Shown here: piece after piece, positions 36,582 to 44,719 of the stretch
Layout of the letters: each line of letters starts with the position of its first letter
How positions within the stretch are numbered: position 1 is the first letter of the stretch
NCBI GenBank assembly: GCA_017625755.1
Contig: JAGAKG010000044.1
Location: 1 to 59,506 of the forward strand
From: Clostridia bacterium
Lineage (GTDB): Bacteria; Bacillota; Clostridia; Oscillospirales; CAG-272
Reading direction: 5' to 3'
DNA length: 59,506 bases
The notes under the pieces: generated by a model
What the model was told of the DNA's origin: nothing
Seen by the model: only the letters and a program-made list of their open reading frames with translations
The model's database searches: none
Made by a program: the position numbers and the translations under genes

Positions 36582-36610
36582 ATTTTAGCACACCTATCAG
36601 AAAAAATCAA
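36582..36610 (-). promoter_or_regulatory. Promoter of the DUF4432 gene
   Basis: Minus strand: -35 TTGATT (36605-36610), 17-base spacer, -10 TAAAAT (36582-36587). Confidence 0.6.
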
Positions 36611-36642
36611 GCGCTTTATAAGACAAAAAGCAAAAAAAGCAA

Positions 36643-36679
36643 AAGCACCGACCTGCATAACTCTTACAAGTCGGTGCTT
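36643..36679 (-). terminator. Intrinsic terminator of the KDG operon
   Basis: 10-bp stem (36643-36652 with 36670-36679); on the minus strand it is followed by T-rich sequence. It ends transcription past kdgK. Confidence 0.85.
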
Positions 36680-36691
36680 GATTATCTCTAA

Positions 36692-37711
36692 TTATCTTAC
36701 AACGCGTCCGGATGCGTTACCTGCCGCAAGAGTCTGAACCTCTTTAAGGCTGACAAGGTTGAAGTCACCCTCAATAGAATGCTTTAGACAGCTTGCTGCC
36801 GCCGCGAAGTTGATTGCGTCCTGCGTACTGTATCCGTTACCAAGCGCATAAATGAGCGCGCCGCCGAAGCTATCTCCGCCGCCCACACGGTCAACGATAT
36901 GTACCGCATACTTGGGGCTGATGCAGAAGTTTGTTCCGTCGTAAAGCATTGCCGCCCAGTTATTGTCGCTCGCGCTGAGGCTCTCACGGAGAGTAAAAGC
37001 AACATACTTGAAACCAAATGTATCAGCAAGCTGCTTTGCAACACTCTTGTATCCCTCGTGCGAAAGCTTACCCTCAGTGATATCGGTGTTTGCCGCGTGA
37101 ATACCGAATACATCTGCGGCATCCTCCTCGTTTGCGATACAAACATCAACATATTTTGCAAGCTCAGACATAACTGCCTTTGCCTTCTCACGGCTCCAGA
37201 GCTTGGAGCGATAGTTGAGGTCACAGCTTACAGTCATTCCGTGAGCCTTAGCCTGCTTGAGTGCTTCAAGGCAGATAGCCGCCAGAGAATCGGAAAGCGC
37301 GGGCGTGATACCCGTGAAGTGGAACCAGCCGCCGTCCTTGAAAATCTCGTCCCAATTAAAGTCTGCGGCATCTGCCTCCGCAATTGCCGAGTGAGCTCTG
37401 TCGTATATTACCTTACTTGCTCTCTGACTTGCGCCCTTTTCAACGAAGTAGATTCCGAGTCTGTCGCCGCCGCGTGCCATAAACTGTGTGCCAACACCGT
37501 ATCTGCGAAGGCTGTTTACTGCCGCCTGACCTATTTCGTGTGCGGGAACCTTGGTAACGAAGTACGCCTCTGCGCCGTAGTTGGCAAGCGATACCGCTAC
37601 ATTTGCCTCCGCGCCCGCGTAGGTTGCCACAAACTCATCTGCCTGCAAAAATCTCTCATATCCCTCGGGATTGAGTCTGAGCATTATTTCTCCGAATGTT
37701 ATATATCTCAT
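36692..37711 (-). CDS. kdgK: 2-keto-3-deoxygluconate kinase (PfkB family)
   Basis: 339-residue ribokinase-fold sugar kinase. N-terminal TFGEIMLRLNP and GAEANVAVSLANYG (substrate-binding lid) are the KdgK type, and the C-terminal ATP/anion-hole motif VDRVGGGDSFGGAL carries the catalytic base Asp280. GGGDS replaces the more common GAGDA or GAGDT. It phosphorylates KDG to KDPG, which the aldolase two genes upstream splits. It overlaps the sialidase-like gene by 4 bases. Confidence 0.92.
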   Translation of the reverse strand: MRYITFGEIMLRLNPEGYERFLQADEFVATYAGAEANVAVSLANYGAEAYFVTKVPAHEIGQAAVNSLRRYGVGTQFMARGGDRLGIYFVEKGASQRASKVIYDRAHSAIAEADAADFNWDEIFKDGGWFHFTGITPALSDSLAAICLEALKQAKAHGMTVSCDLNYRSKLWSREKAKAVMSELAKYVDVCIANEEDAADVFGIHAANTDITEGKLSHEGYKSVAKQLADTFGFKYVAFTLRESLSASDNNWAAMLYDGTNFCISPKYAVHIVDRVGGGDSFGGALIYALGNGYSTQDAINFAAAASCLKHSIEGDFNLVSLKEVQTLAAGNASGRVVR

Positions 37712-38799
37712 ATTCCTAAACTCTCCTTGTCTTTATTAAGTCTGCTTATAGTTATCTTAAGTTTACTTTCGGGATTTACGAGCTTGCCCGCGAGTATATC
37801 CTCCTCGGTGACCTTCGCCATAAGTATCTGCTTTGCGAAGTTCTCGTAATCTCTCTTTTTACGGTATATCGCACCTCTTTCTCTATCGTAAATGATATAT
37901 ATGAAGCCGTCATTTCCCTCTTTTACATCGGGATAGGAAACATCAAGTCTTTCGTCGAGCAGTAGAAATCCCTTGAATGTCACACCGTCGTCCTCGGATA
38001 TCATAGCCGTCAGATTGTTTCTGTCGGCAAAGCGATAGTGATTTATGAGCAGAATATTTCCCGAGCTGAGCCTTACGATATGGAATCTCGAGTTAGGACC
38101 GCCAAATCCGCAGTCAACTCCGCGGCTCCAGGTCTTTCCGCCGTCGCGCGATTCGGAAACCGCGATACCGTACGCCGTTCTTATATACATTTCAAGTCTG
38201 TCATCGTACTCAAGCACCATATGCTCGTCATACATACGGTCAGCGGCTATTGCCGTTCCGAGAAGCTCGAAGGTCTCGCCCTTATCTCTCGTAACGAAAA
38301 CATGGGCGCCCGTGGGGTGGTTGCCCTCGGCTCCGCCGCCGCCCGCCTTAAGTCCGTCCTTCCAGACGGCACACGGAAAAAGCCAATCACCGTTTTTAAG
38401 CACGGTGGGCTTATTGAGCATTACATCATATCCTATCGTGCGGACATCGCTCCACACGAGTGTATCTGCGTCGGGGGCGTCGCATATAGCGCACTCAACC
38501 CTGTTATTGGGCATAACCGACCAGATAAACCAAAGTCTGTCAAGCGGGTCTATCCACAGGCAGGCATCATAGGTTCTTCCGTCAGCCCCTACATCTGAAA
38601 CTGCTATCGGTTCTTCGAAGTTAACTCCGTCATCAGAAGAAACAAGCAAGGTATAGTTGCCGTTTTCTTCCGTTTTACCTCCGCTGTAAAATGCGGCGAA
38701 AATTCTTCCGCCCTTTGTTCTTTCGATTGAAGGAATACCCTGCCAGTTGCGCTTTTCGGCGTAATACTGCTTCAGAGCTTCTTTGTCTGTAATAAACAT
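37708..38799 (-). CDS. Sialidase-fold (BNR repeat) protein, probably cytoplasmic
   Basis: 363 residues with no signal peptide. At least four Asp-box motifs of the SxDxGxTF/W type are visible: SSDDGVNF, TRDKGETF, ESRDGGKTW and SEDDGVTF, so a six-bladed beta-propeller is expected. The region DVSYPDVKEGNDGFIYIIYDRERG near the C-terminus resembles the active-site blade of the BNR_2 group. It is likely a glycoside hydrolase or a lyase-like enzyme acting on an imported saccharide whose product ends in KDG, given that it lies between the KDPG aldolase and KDG kinase genes. Classic sialidases are exported; this one is not, and its substrate may not be sialic acid. Confidence 0.8.
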   Translation of the reverse strand: MFITDKEALKQYYAEKRNWQGIPSIERTKGGRIFAAFYSGGKTEENGNYTLLVSSDDGVNFEEPIAVSDVGADGRTYDACLWIDPLDRLWFIWSVMPNNRVECAICDAPDADTLVWSDVRTIGYDVMLNKPTVLKNGDWLFPCAVWKDGLKAGGGGAEGNHPTGAHVFVTRDKGETFELLGTAIAADRMYDEHMVLEYDDRLEMYIRTAYGIAVSESRDGGKTWSRGVDCGFGGPNSRFHIVRLSSGNILLINHYRFADRNNLTAMISEDDGVTFKGFLLLDERLDVSYPDVKEGNDGFIYIIYDRERGAIYRKKRDYENFAKQILMAKVTEEDILAGKLVNPESKLKITISRLNKDKESLGI

Positions 38800-38802
38800 A
38801 TC

Positions 38803-39468
38803 TTATCCTTTCTGCACATAAGCGTCGATTGCCGCTCTGTACTTTGACGCAAGCTCGGTTATCTCTCCCCAGCTCTCGTTTTTAAGCATTTCCTTATTGA
38901 CTATGTTAGAGCCAACGCCAACTCCGCAAACGCCTGCCTTGAGGAAGTCTGCGACATTGAGGTGATTTACTCCGCCGACAGCCATGAACGGAATGTGCGA
39001 GAGAGGCGCACAAAGTGCCTTTATGTAGCCCACGCCGAGAGAATCCGAGGGGAATATCTTAACGAAATCCGCGCCTCTGTCATAAGCGGTGACTGCCTCT
39101 GTGGGAGTCATCGCTCCCGGCATAGACACTACATTGGTCTTTGCTGCGTAATCTATGATATCAAGGTTTGTGTTGGGAGATATAAGGAACTCAGCTCCCG
39201 CCGCAACTGCCTCTTTTGCCTGCTCCATACGAATGACAGTTCCCGCTCCAACATGTATTCTGCCCTCAAAGCGCTCCTTCATACGGCTTATGCGCTCCGC
39301 GGTCTGCTTTGGAGTAACTATTCCCTTTGCGTCAAAGGTTATCTCCGCAAAGCGTACTCCTCCCTCATACATAGCCTCAAACAGAGGCTCAAGCTTGGCG
39401 TCCTCAACTCCTCTGATAATAACTATCAGCTTGTCGTCACAAATCTCCCTGATAAGCTTTTCTTTCAT
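38803..39468 (-). CDS. kdgA: 2-keto-3-deoxy-6-phosphogluconate aldolase
   Basis: 221-residue class I aldolase (Eda family) splitting KDPG into pyruvate and glyceraldehyde-3-phosphate. The Schiff-base lysine is Lys137 in FVKIFPSD, the acid/base Glu42 is in FAEITFD, and VGAGTV and AVGGVN are in place. A longer frame to 39558 has no ribosome site; the ATG at 39468 has AGGAGA. First gene of the operon kdgA - sialidase-like - kdgK. Confidence 0.94.
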   Translation of the reverse strand: MKEKLIREICDDKLIVIIRGVEDAKLEPLFEAMYEGGVRFAEITFDAKGIVTPKQTAERISRMKERFEGRIHVGAGTVIRMEQAKEAVAAGAEFLISPNTNLDIIDYAAKTNVVSMPGAMTPTEAVTAYDRGADFVKIFPSDSLGVGYIKALCAPLSHIPFMAVGGVNHLNVADFLKAGVCGVGVGSNIVNKEMLKNESWGEITELASKYRAAIDAYVQKG

Positions 39469-39529
39469 TTCTTGTCTCCTGTTTATCTTTGATGATATAC
39501 GGCTATGAAAACTTGCCATAGTCGAGTTA

Positions 39530-39558
39530 ATGATAAAGCAGAAGCGATTTTCCGTCAA
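39530..39558 (-). promoter_or_regulatory. Promoter and possible operator of the KDG operon
   Basis: Minus strand: -35 TTGACG (39553-39558), 17-base spacer, -10 TATCAT (39530-39535). An inverted repeat CTATG/CATAG (39503-39507 and 39517-39521) lies at the expected transcription start and could bind a repressor; this is only a suggestion. Confidence 0.75.
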
Positions 39559-39630
39559 GGGAATTTCCGTATTTCTATATATTTTTTATATTTTATTGTA
39601 GTTATTTTATATTTACGCAAAATATAATTC

Positions 39631-39661
39631 AAGAGGCTGCCTCATTCAGATGCAGCCCCTT
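39631..39661 (-). terminator. Stem-loop ending the SipW/TasA-like operon
   Basis: 10-bp stem with one mismatch (39631-39640 with 39652-39661) just after the stop of the minus-strand gene at 39667. T-rich sequence follows on the minus strand. Confidence 0.7.
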
Positions 39662-39666
39662 GGTTA

Positions 39667-40755
39667 TTAAGTTTTCGGAATTGCGGCTATAACCGTCTCG
39701 ATACTCGAGCCTCTCGGAGCCGCTCCGTTATAGTACGCCTTCGTCGTCTCCCAGGTATCGGTGTTAAAGGAGTTTCTTCCCCAACCGCCCGAATAGTTAT
39801 TAGCCGACGCGCTTCCATCGTACATCTCGCCTATCTGATACCACTTGCCGTCTCCGCTCTTGGTGAATACTGCCGCGAATACCTCGACCGAGCCACCATA
39901 CCAAGGAAGGTCGCTTATATCGTCTGCCGTCATATATATCGTCATTTCATTTCCGTTCTCGTCGCCCGTTGCGGTATTTCCATCGACATTCTCCCTCTTT
40001 ATCATCGCGGTAACATTCGTAGTAACGCCACCAATCTCAAGCGTGAGGTAATTTGTGCCGTCCTCGGTAAAGAGTGAGTTGAGCAATGCGGTATCCGACG
40101 AGGTCGAGCCGACCACATTACCGATATAGGAGCTATTATGTCTATTATCCTGATAGCTGTCCATCTGATTGAGAAGCGCTGTCATATCGCCCGTATCGTT
40201 GAGTATTTGTTCAAACTTTCCGAGTGCTCCGCTGACTACTATCTCGGGTATATATTCTGCCTCGGGAACGAACTCAAAGTTCAGAATGGAATTAAGCTCT
40301 GTATCGCTCAGGTCGTTCGCGTTATCGTATCTGAAGGTTACAGAGAAATGGATAGTCTCCTTTCCGCCGATACTGTTTCCCTTTTCGAGTCCCGAGAGTG
40401 AAAATGTGATATTTTCGTTATCGTATGTTCCCTCTCCCACCATATATTTTACTCCGTTGAAGGTATAAACATAGGCGCTGTTATTGTAGACCGAAAGGTT
40501 GAATGTAACGGTCGCGGAGCCGTCGTTTCCGAGATTTACGGTGCTCGTGAGGTTAGTGCCGTAATATCTCAAAATCTCGGCGTTATCCGAAGGATTCGCG
40601 AGTGTCGCGCTATTGATAAATACGCCTATCTGAGCCTTACTCTCTGTGTTGCCCTCAATATAGAGCGTATCACTCACCGCGGCATAGCCAACTGTAAGAA
40701 AGCAAAAGATAAAGGAGAACACTATACAGAATAATGCTTTGTGCCATTTTTTCAT
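39667..40755 (-). CDS. Secreted TasA/camelysin-like protein with SipW-type signal peptide
   Basis: 362 residues. The N-terminus KKWHKALFCIVFSF...TVGYAAVSDTLYIEG is the SipW-dependent signal: a hydrophobic core ending in GYA followed by a beta-strand. The mature part is strand-rich with many Asn/Thr residues, starting with a TasA-like beta-sandwich (TVTFNLSVYNNSAYVYTF) and continuing into a second region without cysteines to GSSIETVIAAIP. Proteins of this kind form extracellular fibres or are coupled to them. Last gene of the operon with the SipW peptidase. AAAGGAGG ribosome site. Confidence 0.8.
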   Translation of the reverse strand: MKKWHKALFCIVFSFIFCFLTVGYAAVSDTLYIEGNTESKAQIGVFINSATLANPSDNAEILRYYGTNLTSTVNLGNDGSATVTFNLSVYNNSAYVYTFNGVKYMVGEGTYDNENITFSLSGLEKGNSIGGKETIHFSVTFRYDNANDLSDTELNSILNFEFVPEAEYIPEIVVSGALGKFEQILNDTGDMTALLNQMDSYQDNRHNSSYIGNVVGSTSSDTALLNSLFTEDGTNYLTLEIGGVTTNVTAMIKRENVDGNTATGDENGNEMTIYMTADDISDLPWYGGSVEVFAAVFTKSGDGKWYQIGEMYDGSASANNYSGGWGRNSFNTDTWETTKAYYNGAAPRGSSIETVIAAIPKT

Positions 40756-40788
40756 ATACCGTGTCCTCCTTTCCTTTTTTAACCGATA

Positions 40789-42441
40789 TTATTCCTCATC
40801 GGTGTTCTTTTTTTCATCAATTATCATTGATGTGAACACCTCTGTTGCCTTGCGTCTTACAACGCAGATTATCTTCTTGAGAGGATGCTCAAGTGTTGCG
40901 GGATCTACCTTGTGATTTCCCTTTGCAACCTCTGCCTCTCTGACTATTTCACGGTCTCTCTCCACATCTCTTGTGGGAACGAGAACCACATCTCCCGCAT
41001 TTACGGTTTCTCCGTCGGGATCGTATTTGTAGGTCTTATTTCTTTCGGGACGCTCGGGCCAGATTACCTCAATGACCTCAACTCCGTCCTCAACGACCTC
41101 AGAAGTCTCCTCAACTACAACCTCAGGAACATCTTCCTCAATTGTTTCTTCAACTATTTCCTCAACTATTTCCTCGGCTGTTTCCTCTGTGACTTCCTCG
41201 ATGACTTCTTCAGTTTCTTCCTCTGTTTCCTCGTCATCGGGCATATCCATAACCACCACGGGGTCTGCGATAACAACAGTCTCAACAACCGCTTCCTCCT
41301 CGTCCGCGGGTATCTCCTCCGCTTCGTCTGTTGGAATGTCCTCGGCTTCGTCTGCTGAATAAAGCTCCTCGTAACCGTCGACCTTTACAACATAAAGATA
41401 GAGAAGCATCGTCTTGGTGGGTATCATAAACTCAGCGCAGGTCTGATCCTCGTTCTCATACATAAGGATCGGCTCCTGAAGCGTTTCTCTTATCTCGAGA
41501 AGTGCATCAAAGCTCTCTACATAGAGTATCTGGTATCCCGTCTTATCAAACGCGTTCGTTATCTTCTGAATATATGACTTGTAGGAAGAAGTTATCCTCT
41601 TGACCTTGTTTGCGTAGGTAATATCGCTATTCTTGGTGAGGTATATAAAGGCTACCATAAAGAGTATGACAAGAATATCAACGAGTCCGAGAATTATTGC
41701 GCCCACCTTGAATACTTCCTTGCCCGAGCCGCCGTCACACGCAATGGTTTTAAGCTCCGTAGGGGGGACGCTCGAGGTCATTTCAATATTGACCGCCTTT
41801 TCTGTGAGCGGTATATTGAGAGCTACGACATGCTCATTGACCGTCGTGTTCTCAAAGGACGCGCTGCTGCTATATACCTTGACCTTTACCCTTACTGTAA
41901 GTGCACTCGTGGTGTCACTGAGGTCATAGGTCTCGATAAACCTGTTAGCGAGGTCGTTGTAATGCTGGTAATCCAGAACTACTATCTCGTTTATTCTCAG
42001 GGGAACATCGGTATTATGTGTAAAGCGCTGTTCTTCCTTTATTTCATATACGGGCTTGAAAAGCGCCTCTCCCGAGCGATCGTCGATTATCTCAAGCTGA
42101 GACTCCACCTTATACGAATATTCGTAATTCGCGCCCTCGGCTTCTGTGTTAAGCTCATACTTGAAGGTGGCTATAACATCGTCTATCAAAGACGCGACAT
42201 AAGCCTGATCCCTTCCGAGATACTCGCTATCGTAAAATTCGTTTTCCTTTAATTGCACCTTGTAGTCAACATCGCTTGCCTCTCTGTATTCAACAAAATA
42301 GGTCTTATTGATGTAACCATAGGTAACTGCTGAAATTATCACAAGCAGCGTAAGTATTGCAACGATAATGCTCTGCGCCAGTATCAATTTTCCGCGATTG
42401 CGTTTATAACGCTCTCGTCTGTTCTTCTGTGCTTCTGACAT
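40789..42441 (-). CDS. DUF5305-type membrane protein with acidic repeat
   Basis: 550 residues. Membrane segments at about 20-44 and 245-267 enclose an external strand-rich domain (about 45-240) and leave a cytoplasmic C-terminal half. This layout, next to sipW, fits DUF5305 proteins as I know them. Residues about 370-470 form an acidic low-complexity stretch built of repeated EE(V/T)xEE units such as EETEEVIEEVTEE, after which comes a short basic segment. Possible roles are a scaffold or accessory for SipW-dependent secretion. It sits 11 bases after sipW. GAGGTG ribosome site. Confidence 0.72.
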   Translation of the reverse strand: MSEAQKNRRERYKRNRGKLILAQSIIVAILTLLVIISAVTYGYINKTYFVEYREASDVDYKVQLKENEFYDSEYLGRDQAYVASLIDDVIATFKYELNTEAEGANYEYSYKVESQLEIIDDRSGEALFKPVYEIKEEQRFTHNTDVPLRINEIVVLDYQHYNDLANRFIETYDLSDTTSALTVRVKVKVYSSSASFENTTVNEHVVALNIPLTEKAVNIEMTSSVPPTELKTIACDGGSGKEVFKVGAIILGLVDILVILFMVAFIYLTKNSDITYANKVKRITSSYKSYIQKITNAFDKTGYQILYVESFDALLEIRETLQEPILMYENEDQTCAEFMIPTKTMLLYLYVVKVDGYEELYSADEAEDIPTDEAEEIPADEEEAVVETVVIADPVVVMDMPDDEETEEETEEVIEEVTEETAEEIVEEIVEETIEEDVPEVVVEETSEVVEDGVEVIEVIWPERPERNKTYKYDPDGETVNAGDVVLVPTRDVERDREIVREAEVAKGNHKVDPATLEHPLKKIICVVRRKATEVFTSMIIDEKKNTDEE

Positions 42442-42451
42442 TCAACACACC

Positions 42452-43588
42452 TCACTTTCCGACAAATATATTTCTTATCCATAACGACGGATATCCTATA
42501 TACGATATTTTGAAATTGACAAGTCCGACAATGTCACTGTCTGTTATATATCCGTAGTCAGGTTCTTCGTTGGCGTCTCCTTTTGTTATATATCGAAGCT
42601 CACCATCGGTATTTTTTACCTCAATGACTCTGTGGATCACCTTTGCGGGTCCGTCATTGAAAACTATTATCTGCCCTGCTTCTATCTGTTCGCCGTCATA
42701 TTGCTCGTAAACTATGGCGTCGCCTTTATTGATTTCGCCCGTCATACTTTCAGAGCCTACGACCAGCGCTCCAAAATGGAATTTGCAGGAAATTATCATT
42801 ACAATCGAAATCATAACAAGCACCGTTGCCGCCCCTCCGACATAAGACCACTTGCTCGTCTTACGGTGAGTTACCCGTCGCTTCTCGTACAAAAAGCTGA
42901 TAAATAGATATATCAGCAGCGGCAGAAGAATAGTCGCTATTGATAAGAGCGCGTCGGGAATACCGGGGACCACGGAGAAAATAAATGGATAGAGTGTTAC
43001 CACACTTCTGAAGGCTATACAAGGAAGACAACCGTATTTCAAGGAAAGATAATGATAAAGCAGATTCGCGCTCACCGCGGGAAAAAGCGTCAGCCCCGTA
43101 AAGTCCATAAAGGAGTTAAAGGTGGTTATTCCTACGATGGTGGAAAATATCATTACCTCTGCCACAAGACAGCTCAGGTATGTGATAACATTTACAAGCT
43201 TATCTTTTTGGTCGAGAAAAACACTTCTTATGATTTCGACCGAAATGATTATAAGAACCGTTGGCAGAAGCTGAGTGAGAAATGAGCGGGGGGAGAGTGG
43301 GCCGTATGGTGACCAGAGGTATCCATAATGCTTTCCAAGTAGGTAAAGCAAGAGAACCCACAAAAGTCCCACCACAGTCATTATCAGCAATACCTGCCGT
43401 TTGTTTATTGAATGAATACTGCGTTTCCTTATGAGAAATAAGACGATAGCGGCGGCGGGAACAAGCAAAGTTACCGCCAATATCCTGCTATTCTCTGTCG
43501 GAATAAAGAGGGCAAGGAAAAGAAGCGCAAAAAGCGTAATCGATACGATATAAAGTTTTTTTATGTCTGATGTCAGCCTTTTTGCCAT
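42452..43588 (-). CDS. sipW: SipW-type (ER-type) signal peptidase I
   Basis: 378 residues. Seven or so N-terminal membrane helices (about 10-235), much more than in B. subtilis SipW, precede the peptidase domain. The nucleophile is Ser281 in GSESM, and a histidine (His319 in KVIHRV) takes the place of the lysine of standard bacterial enzymes, with the acidic residue in TKGDANEEPDYG (Asp338 or Asp344). It should remove the signal peptides of the two TasA-like proteins on either side. An upstream ATG at 43618 is less likely; the ATG at 43588 has AAGGAGG. Confidence 0.9.
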   Translation of the reverse strand: MAKRLTSDIKKLYIVSITLFALLFLALFIPTENSRILAVTLLVPAAAIVLFLIRKRSIHSINKRQVLLIMTVVGLLWVLLLYLLGKHYGYLWSPYGPLSPRSFLTQLLPTVLIIISVEIIRSVFLDQKDKLVNVITYLSCLVAEVMIFSTIVGITTFNSFMDFTGLTLFPAVSANLLYHYLSLKYGCLPCIAFRSVVTLYPFIFSVVPGIPDALLSIATILLPLLIYLFISFLYEKRRVTHRKTSKWSYVGGAATVLVMISIVMIISCKFHFGALVVGSESMTGEINKGDAIVYEQYDGEQIEAGQIIVFNDGPAKVIHRVIEVKNTDGELRYITKGDANEEPDYGYITDSDIVGLVNFKISYIGYPSLWIRNIFVGK

Positions 43589-43646
43589 ATCATTTCCTCC
43601 TTTCCTTGCCCATTTCAATTTACTGTAAGCTATTTACCGCTTGCTA

Positions 43647-44192
43647 TTACGGAGCAACTGTTGTTGTCGCGGTGGTAGCGGCGCTATCCGAAGAAGCCTT
43701 AAGCTCTATGTTGATAGAGGAGCTTACTGTGTCTGTCGGAATCTTGAGAAGCTTAACGGTAACCGTGTATGTCTCGGTGGTGCCAGCCTCAACTACCCTG
43801 GAATTTCCCTGCCAGTCACTGGTTACCTCAAAGTAATCAGAGCTGCTGTTCTGAATAAGCTGAGGAGTAACGACAGCGTCGAGCTGTGCAGTACCTTCAT
43901 TCTTAATGGTAAAGGTGATCGATACCGTCTGTCCTATATTTGTGAGAGAGTTAACTGTAAAGCTTGCCTTGTCGTTATTCTGGGAGTTGATCTGCGCGGT
44001 GTACTCATCGTTTGCCGCCTGAGATACTGCCGAGAAGAAGACATCCTGGTTCAGCTCCTCCTCCGCGGCAGCGCCACTGATTTCAGCAGTACCCTGAATA
44101 TCGAGTACATCGGAAATCAACGCATAACCAATACCGAGTGTCAAGGATGCTATCAGCAAAAATGCGATAACGATTTTTCTTCTGTTTTTCAT
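43647..44192 (-). CDS. Short TasA-like secreted protein
   Basis: 181 residues. The signal KNRRKIVIAFLLIASLTLG-IGYA leads into LISDVLDIQGTAEI, the SipW-dependent form, followed by a single beta-sandwich (KASFTVNSLTNIGQTVSITF, ENEG-like TIKNEGTAQL) typical of TasA/CalY-like subunits. The C-terminus is Thr/Ala-rich. An ATG at 44252 is not supported; the one at 44192 has AAAGGAG. It is the likely fibre subunit processed by sipW just downstream. Confidence 0.85.
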   Translation of the reverse strand: MKNRRKIVIAFLLIASLTLGIGYALISDVLDIQGTAEISGAAAEEELNQDVFFSAVSQAANDEYTAQINSQNNDKASFTVNSLTNIGQTVSITFTIKNEGTAQLDAVVTPQLIQNSSSDYFEVTSDWQGNSRVVEAGTTETYTVTVKLLKIPTDTVSSSINIELKASSDSAATTATTTVAP

Positions 44193-44300
44193 AACAAAAT
44201 CTCCTTTGTCTTTTTGTTTTTCTTTGCTTGTTCTATATCCAAAGTAAAGCAATTTGCCTTACATTGATACCGTTGTTAAAATTTTCCTTGTATTGTATTA

Positions 44301-44540
44301 TTACCTCACGGGCTTCCCCGTAATCACCTTTTTGGGATATCGGCAGATGCCGACCTCGAGTGTGACCTCGTTTCTCAGGTGAAAATCGGCGTATTGGCAG
44401 AACCAACACTCTCTGTCGCACTTGAGCGCTCCCTTTCTCGCCAGAAATGCGGGACAGCATTGCGCCGCGCGAACATTACATTCAATAGGAGGCTCGGTAA
44501 GATACGCCGTATTCTGTTTTTTTGACCCCTGCGTTTTCAT
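44301..44540 (-). CDS. Small cysteine-rich protein, putative metal-binding
   Basis: 79 residues, basic, with eight cysteines: a CNVRAAQCCPAF segment, then CDRECWFCQYADF and a closing GICRYP. The spacing suggests two zinc or iron-sulfur knots. No signal peptide. GGGAGG lies about 10 bases before the start. It reads toward the TasA-like genes and is the first open frame after the promoter region shared with the LytTR regulator, so it could be the leader gene of that operon. A second overlapping frame here (44233-44460) has no such support. Confidence 0.6.
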   Translation of the reverse strand: MKTQGSKKQNTAYLTEPPIECNVRAAQCCPAFLARKGALKCDRECWFCQYADFHLRNEVTLEVGICRYPKKVITGKPVR

Positions 44541-44577
44541 ACACTACGCCCCTCCCAAAAGATAATTATGTGAGACA

Positions 44578-44583
44578 ATTTTA
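44578..44583 (-). promoter_or_regulatory. Possible -10 of the SipW/TasA-like operon
   Basis: Minus-strand TAAAAT with no good -35 box, as is usual for promoters activated by LytTR regulators. The direct repeat at 44610-44642 lies about 39-71 bases upstream of the deduced start. Confidence 0.35.
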
Positions 44584-44609
44584 AGGCAAAAAATCAAAAT
44601 TGGCATAAT

Positions 44610-44642
44610 TTGCACTAATTTTGAGATTTTTTGCACTAATTT
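44610..44642. repeat. 12-bp direct repeat with 21-bp phasing, putative LytTR operator
   Basis: TTGCACTAATTT occurs at 44610-44621 and again at 44631-44642, exactly 21 bases (two helical turns) apart. LytTR regulators bind such direct repeats. The site is between the divergent SipW/TasA operon and the LytTR regulator gene. Confidence 0.7.
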
Positions 44643-44657
44643 ATCTTAGCAATCGAC

Positions 44658-44686
44658 TTGAAAAGAATGTCGTTTTATGCTATAAT
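44658..44686 (+). promoter_or_regulatory. Promoter of the LytTR-kinase pair
   Basis: -35 TTGAAA (44658-44663), 17-base spacer, -10 TATAAT (44681-44686), directly downstream of the direct repeat. Confidence 0.82.
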
Positions 44687-44719
44687 TACAGCAGACTTAC
44701 TTCGCTCGGAGGTAACATT

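Noticed and set aside
44233..44460. 75-codon frame overlapping the Cys-rich gene
   Set aside because: No ribosome site; composition is that of an out-of-frame read.
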